From Mycolicibacterium sp. 018/SC-01/001 (lineage in GTDB: Bacteria; Actinomycetota; Actinomycetes; Mycobacteriales; Mycobacteriaceae), in assembly GCF_007096635.1 (NCBI RefSeq), contig NZ_VKAA01000011.1, positions 122,333 to 186,332 on the forward strand: 64,000 nt of DNA. The letters are read 5' to 3'. The notes under the pieces were generated by a model, which was not told where the DNA came from, did not search any database, and saw nothing but the letters and a program-made list of their open reading frames with translations. Below, piece by piece: positions 61,264 through 64,000 of this stretch. The position numbers were made by a program, and so were the translations under genes. Every line of letters starts with the position of its first letter. Positions within the stretch are counted from its first letter, which is position 1.

Positions 61264-61560
61264 ATGACACCACGTTCCTTCCTGGCCACCGCGGCCGTCG
61301 CCGCAGCAGCACTGGGTCTCGCCGCGCCGGCTGTCGCCGCACCGACCGGCGCCGGCAATGCCGACACCGCGATCAGGGCGCTCGAAGACCAGGGCAACCG
61401 GGTGGTCGTCACCCGGCTCTCGCAGGCACCTCTCGACCAGGCCTCGATCGTGTCGATCACGCACGGTCCGGTGCTGCGTCAGGGCGTTCCGTTCGCGACG
61501 TCTCAGGGCGACAATTTCCGTTCCGTCACGACTCAGACCGTCTACGTCGCCGTCGAGTGA
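61264..61560 (+). CDS. Small secreted protein, tandem paralogue
   Basis: The 98-residue product has a signal peptide (MTPRSFLATAAVAAAALGLA to PAVAA) and a mature domain of similar length to its neighbour, sharing LEDQGxRVVVTR, PLDxAS, VPFATSQGDNxR and QTVYV. Identity over the mature part is roughly two thirds by eye. Start is the ATG at 61264; an upstream frame from 61207 lacks a ribosome site. The pair is a clear tandem duplication. Confidence 0.75.
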   Translation: MTPRSFLATAAVAAAALGLAAPAVAAPTGAGNADTAIRALEDQGNRVVVTRLSQAPLDQASIVSITHGPVLRQGVPFATSQGDNFRSVTTQTVYVAVE

Positions 61561-61572
61561 CCTGGCAGCCGC

Positions 61573-61578
61573 TATGAT
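61573..61578 (+). promoter_or_regulatory. -10 element TATGAT upstream of the flippase gene
   Basis: TATGAT, 9 bases before the ATG at 61588, close to consensus. No convincing -35; the predicted leader is only a few bases. Confidence 0.5.
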
Positions 61579-61587
61579 CGGTGGGCC

Positions 61588-63984
61588 ATGCGCGTTGACG
61601 GGCGGGACATCGTCGTCTCGGGAGACCTGCTTCAACCACTGACGCGGCGCACCAACGACATTCTGCGGCTCGTCTCGGCCGGGCTCCTCCTCGTGATCGT
61701 GGTCACCAGCTCGTTGATCACCCGCTACGAGTGGGAGGCGCTGGAGCGTTCGATCTCCGAGATCGTCGGCGTCCTGACCCCCACGCAGTCCAACACCGTC
61801 TATCTGGTCTACGGCATCGCGATCGTGGCTCTGCCGTTCATGATCCTGATCGGCCTCATCGTGGCCCGTCAGTGGAAGATGCTGGGCGCCTACGCCGCGG
61901 CCGGCGTCATCGCGGTGCTGTCGCTGTCGATCACGGGCAACGGCATCGCCGCGCCGCGTTGGCATTTCGATCTGACCGACCGCCTCGACACCGTCGCATC
62001 GCAGTTCCTCGACGATCCTCGCTGGATCGCGATGCTCGCGGCCGTGCTCACCGTGTCGGGTCCGTGGCTTCCGGCGCGGTGGCGCCGGTGGTGGTGGACG
62101 CTGCTGCTGGCGTTCGTTCCGATCCATCTCGTGGTCAGCGCGGTGGTGCCGGCCCGGTCGCTGCTGGGCTTGTCCGTCGGCTGGTTCGTCGGGGCTCTGG
62201 TGGTGCTCGTGGTGGGCACACCGGCGCTCGAGGTGCCTCTCGACGGCGCCGCGCGGGCCATGGCGCGACGCGGGTTCGCGGTGTCGGCGCTGCGCGTGGT
62301 GCGGCCCGCGGGCCGCGGTCCGATGCTGCTGCACGCGACCCAGGACCGCGGCGTCGATCAGGCCGACCCCGCGGAGGACATGGCGATCGTCGAGCTCTAC
62401 GGGCCGCATCAACGGGGCGGCGGTGTCCTCCGGCAGTTCTGGCGCAAGCTGGCGCTGCGCGACAGTGAGACCGCTCCGCTGCAGACCTCGCTGCGCCGCG
62501 CGATCGAGCACCGGGCGCTGATGGCGATCGCGGTGGACGACGTGGCGCTGGCGAACACCACCCCGATCGCGGTGTCGGCGCTGGAGCGCGGCTGGACGCT
62601 GTACGCGCACCGCCCAGCGCGGGGCACTCCGATCGGAGAGTGTGCGGAGCAGACCCCGGTCGCGCGGCTGTGGGATGCGCTGGCGGTGCTGCACAGCCAG
62701 CAGATCTCACACGGCGATCTGCGCAGCGGTGAGATCACCGTCGTCGACGGCACGCCGCTGTTCGGGGGATTCAGCCTCGCCGAATACGGCGCGTCGGAAG
62801 CGCACCTGCACAACGACATCGCGCAATTGCTCGTCACCACCACCGATCTGTACGGAGCCGACAAAGCGGTGGCCGCCGCCACCACGGTCTTCGGTAACGA
62901 CGCGGTCCTCGCCGCCTCTCGTCGCCTCACCAAAGCTGCCATGCCGCAACGCATTCGACAGTCGGTCTCGGACCCCGCGCAGGCGATGTCGAACGCGCGC
63001 GACGAGGTCAAACGGCAGACCGGGGCCGATCAGATCACGACGGAGACCGTCACCCGGTTCACCCGCAGCCAGCTGATCCAGACGGTTCTGCTCGTTGCGC
63101 TGGTCTACGTCGCCTATCCGTTCATCAGCTCTGTTCCGGTGTTCTTCGACGAATTGAGTTCGGCCAACTGGTGGTGGGCGGTGGTCGGGCTCGCGGTGTC
63201 GGCGCTGACGTACGTCGGTGCCGCGGCAGCTCTGTGGGCGTGTGCCGATGGTGTGGTCAGTTTCTGGTCCCTCACGGTCATGCAGGTGGCGAACACGTTC
63301 GCGGCGACGACGACGCCCGCGGGCGTGGGTGGTCTCGCGCTGAGCGCGCGGTTCCTGCAGAAGGGTGGGCTGGGCGCGCTGCGGGCGACGACGACGGTGG
63401 CTCTGCAGCAGTCGGTACAGGTCATCACCCACGTCTGCCTGCTGATCGTGTTCAGCGCGGCCGCAGGGGCATCGGCGAACCTGTCGCGGTTCGTGCCGAG
63501 CGCCACCGTGCTCTACCTCTTGGCCGGCATCGCTTTGGGTGCGGTCGGGGTGTTCCTGTTCGCGCCGAAGCTGCGGCACTGGTTGGCCACGGCGGTGCGG
63601 CCGCGCCTCAAGGAGGTCGTCGACGATCTCGTCGAGCTCGCACGCGAGCCGAAGCGCCTGGCCATCATCATCTTGGGTTGCGCGGCAACGACTCTCGGTG
63701 CAGCACTGGCACTGTGGGCCAGCATCGAGGCATTCGGCGGCGACGCCAGCTTCGTCACGGTCACGATCGTCACGATGGTCGGTGGCACGCTCGCCTCGGC
63801 GGCGCCCACGCCCGGCGGCGTCGGCGCCGTGGAGGCCGCCCTGATCGGCGGGCTGGCGGCATTCGGCGTGCCGGCTGCGGTGGCGGTGCCGTCGGTGCTG
63901 CTCTATCGCATCCTGACGTGCTGGTTGCCGGTGTTCATCGGCTGGCCGATCATGCGCTGGCTCACCCGCCGCGCCATGATCTGA
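61588..63984 (+). CDS. Polytopic flippase-like protein with central pseudokinase-like domain
   Basis: The 798-residue product has an N-terminal set of about six transmembrane helices (residues 30-215), a central soluble segment (about 215-470) and a C-terminal LPG synthase/flippase-type transmembrane region (UPF0104, MprF flippase-like; NTFAATTTPAGVGGLALSARF, APTPGGVGAVEAALIGGL). The soluble segment has HGDLRSGEITVVDGTPLFGGF near residue 374, which mirrors a kinase HxDxxxxN loop and DFG motif but lacks the Asn and the DFG Asp. It probably binds rather than phosphorylates. No lysyl-transferase domain is present. The gene is last in the window and ends just before a C tract. Confidence 0.8.
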   Translation: MRVDGRDIVVSGDLLQPLTRRTNDILRLVSAGLLLVIVVTSSLITRYEWEALERSISEIVGVLTPTQSNTVYLVYGIAIVALPFMILIGLIVARQWKMLGAYAAAGVIAVLSLSITGNGIAAPRWHFDLTDRLDTVASQFLDDPRWIAMLAAVLTVSGPWLPARWRRWWWTLLLAFVPIHLVVSAVVPARSLLGLSVGWFVGALVVLVVGTPALEVPLDGAARAMARRGFAVSALRVVRPAGRGPMLLHATQDRGVDQADPAEDMAIVELYGPHQRGGGVLRQFWRKLALRDSETAPLQTSLRRAIEHRALMAIAVDDVALANTTPIAVSALERGWTLYAHRPARGTPIGECAEQTPVARLWDALAVLHSQQISHGDLRSGEITVVDGTPLFGGFSLAEYGASEAHLHNDIAQLLVTTTDLYGADKAVAAATTVFGNDAVLAASRRLTKAAMPQRIRQSVSDPAQAMSNARDEVKRQTGADQITTETVTRFTRSQLIQTVLLVALVYVAYPFISSVPVFFDELSSANWWWAVVGLAVSALTYVGAAAALWACADGVVSFWSLTVMQVANTFAATTTPAGVGGLALSARFLQKGGLGALRATTTVALQQSVQVITHVCLLIVFSAAAGASANLSRFVPSATVLYLLAGIALGAVGVFLFAPKLRHWLATAVRPRLKEVVDDLVELAREPKRLAIIILGCAATTLGAALALWASIEAFGGDASFVTVTIVTMVGGTLASAAPTPGGVGAVEAALIGGLAAFGVPAAVAVPSVLLYRILTCWLPVFIGWPIMRWLTRRAMI

Positions 63985-63990
63985 GCCGTA

Positions 63991-64000
63991 CCCCCCCCCC
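63991..64000. repeat. Poly-C tract at the right edge
   Basis: At least ten consecutive Cs ending at the window edge, 7 bases after the flippase stop codon. Full length is unknown. Confidence 0.6.

Overview
The window is high-GC chromosomal DNA from a mycobacterium, most likely a rapidly growing Mycolicibacterium-type species. Diagnostic content includes the mycolic-acid genes (hadA-hadB-hadC and two cyclopropane-synthase-like SAM methyltransferases), the Mce ATPase mkl/mceG, LipG, DUF3558 and DUF3060 exported proteins, RecBCD, and a gene order that follows M. tuberculosis Rv0685 down to about Rv0628 with local losses and insertions (my recollection of that genome, not a search).

Layout. 1-5.6 kb: a cut membrane-protein start, a secreted cutinase, then the str operon (rpsL-rpsG-fusA-tuf, minus strand) ending in a strong terminator. 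5.7-10 kb: a TetR regulator, two DUF3558 lipoproteins, two DUF3060 exported proteins, and a TetR-glycosyltransferase pair. 10-14 kb: a translationally coupled acyl-CoA module on the minus strand (fadE8-like, echA4-like, PaaX-like regulator, echA5-like). 14-17.5 kb: a PAP2 membrane enzyme, endonuclease IV and a soluble transhydrogenase. 17.5-25.3 kb: rpoB-rpoC with a recognisable promoter and a terminator shared with the converging transhydrogenase gene. 25.4-31.7 kb: secreted alpha/beta hydrolase, mkl, rplJ-rplL with an L10-type leader, a ROK kinase and a WYL regulator. 31.7-37.3 kb: an accessory stretch with three TetR genes, a small membrane protein, an SDR, two DinB-like proteins and an MpaB-like oxygenase; its intergenic spacers are rich in operator-like palindromes. 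37.3-41.6 kb: ABC1 kinase, lipG and two mycolate-modifying methyltransferases. 41.9-46.6 kb: secE-nusG-rplK-rplA, tRNA-Trp, rpmG-hadA-hadB-hadC, tRNA-Met and tRNA-Thr. 46.7-51.4 kb: metallo-beta-lactamase hydrolase, a divergent DUF2235 protein, a previously unlisted 45-codon basic ORF, echA3-like, CorA-like and a third DUF3060 protein. 51.5-60.7 kb: recC-recB-NYN-recD, a tightly coupled operon in which a predicted NYN/OST-HTH RNase lies between recB and recD. 60.8-64 kb: two tandem small secreted paralogues and a flippase carrying a pseudokinase-like segment.

Most genes are core translation, transcription and cell-envelope functions. The points I find most worth a second look are the NYN nuclease inside recCBD, the related repeat units bracketing that operon, the antisense 45-codon ORF, the DUF2235 protein with a Ser-to-Cys nucleophile change, and the four-palindrome operator array ahead of the SDR gene. 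No CRISPR array, insertion sequence, prophage or rRNA gene was seen.
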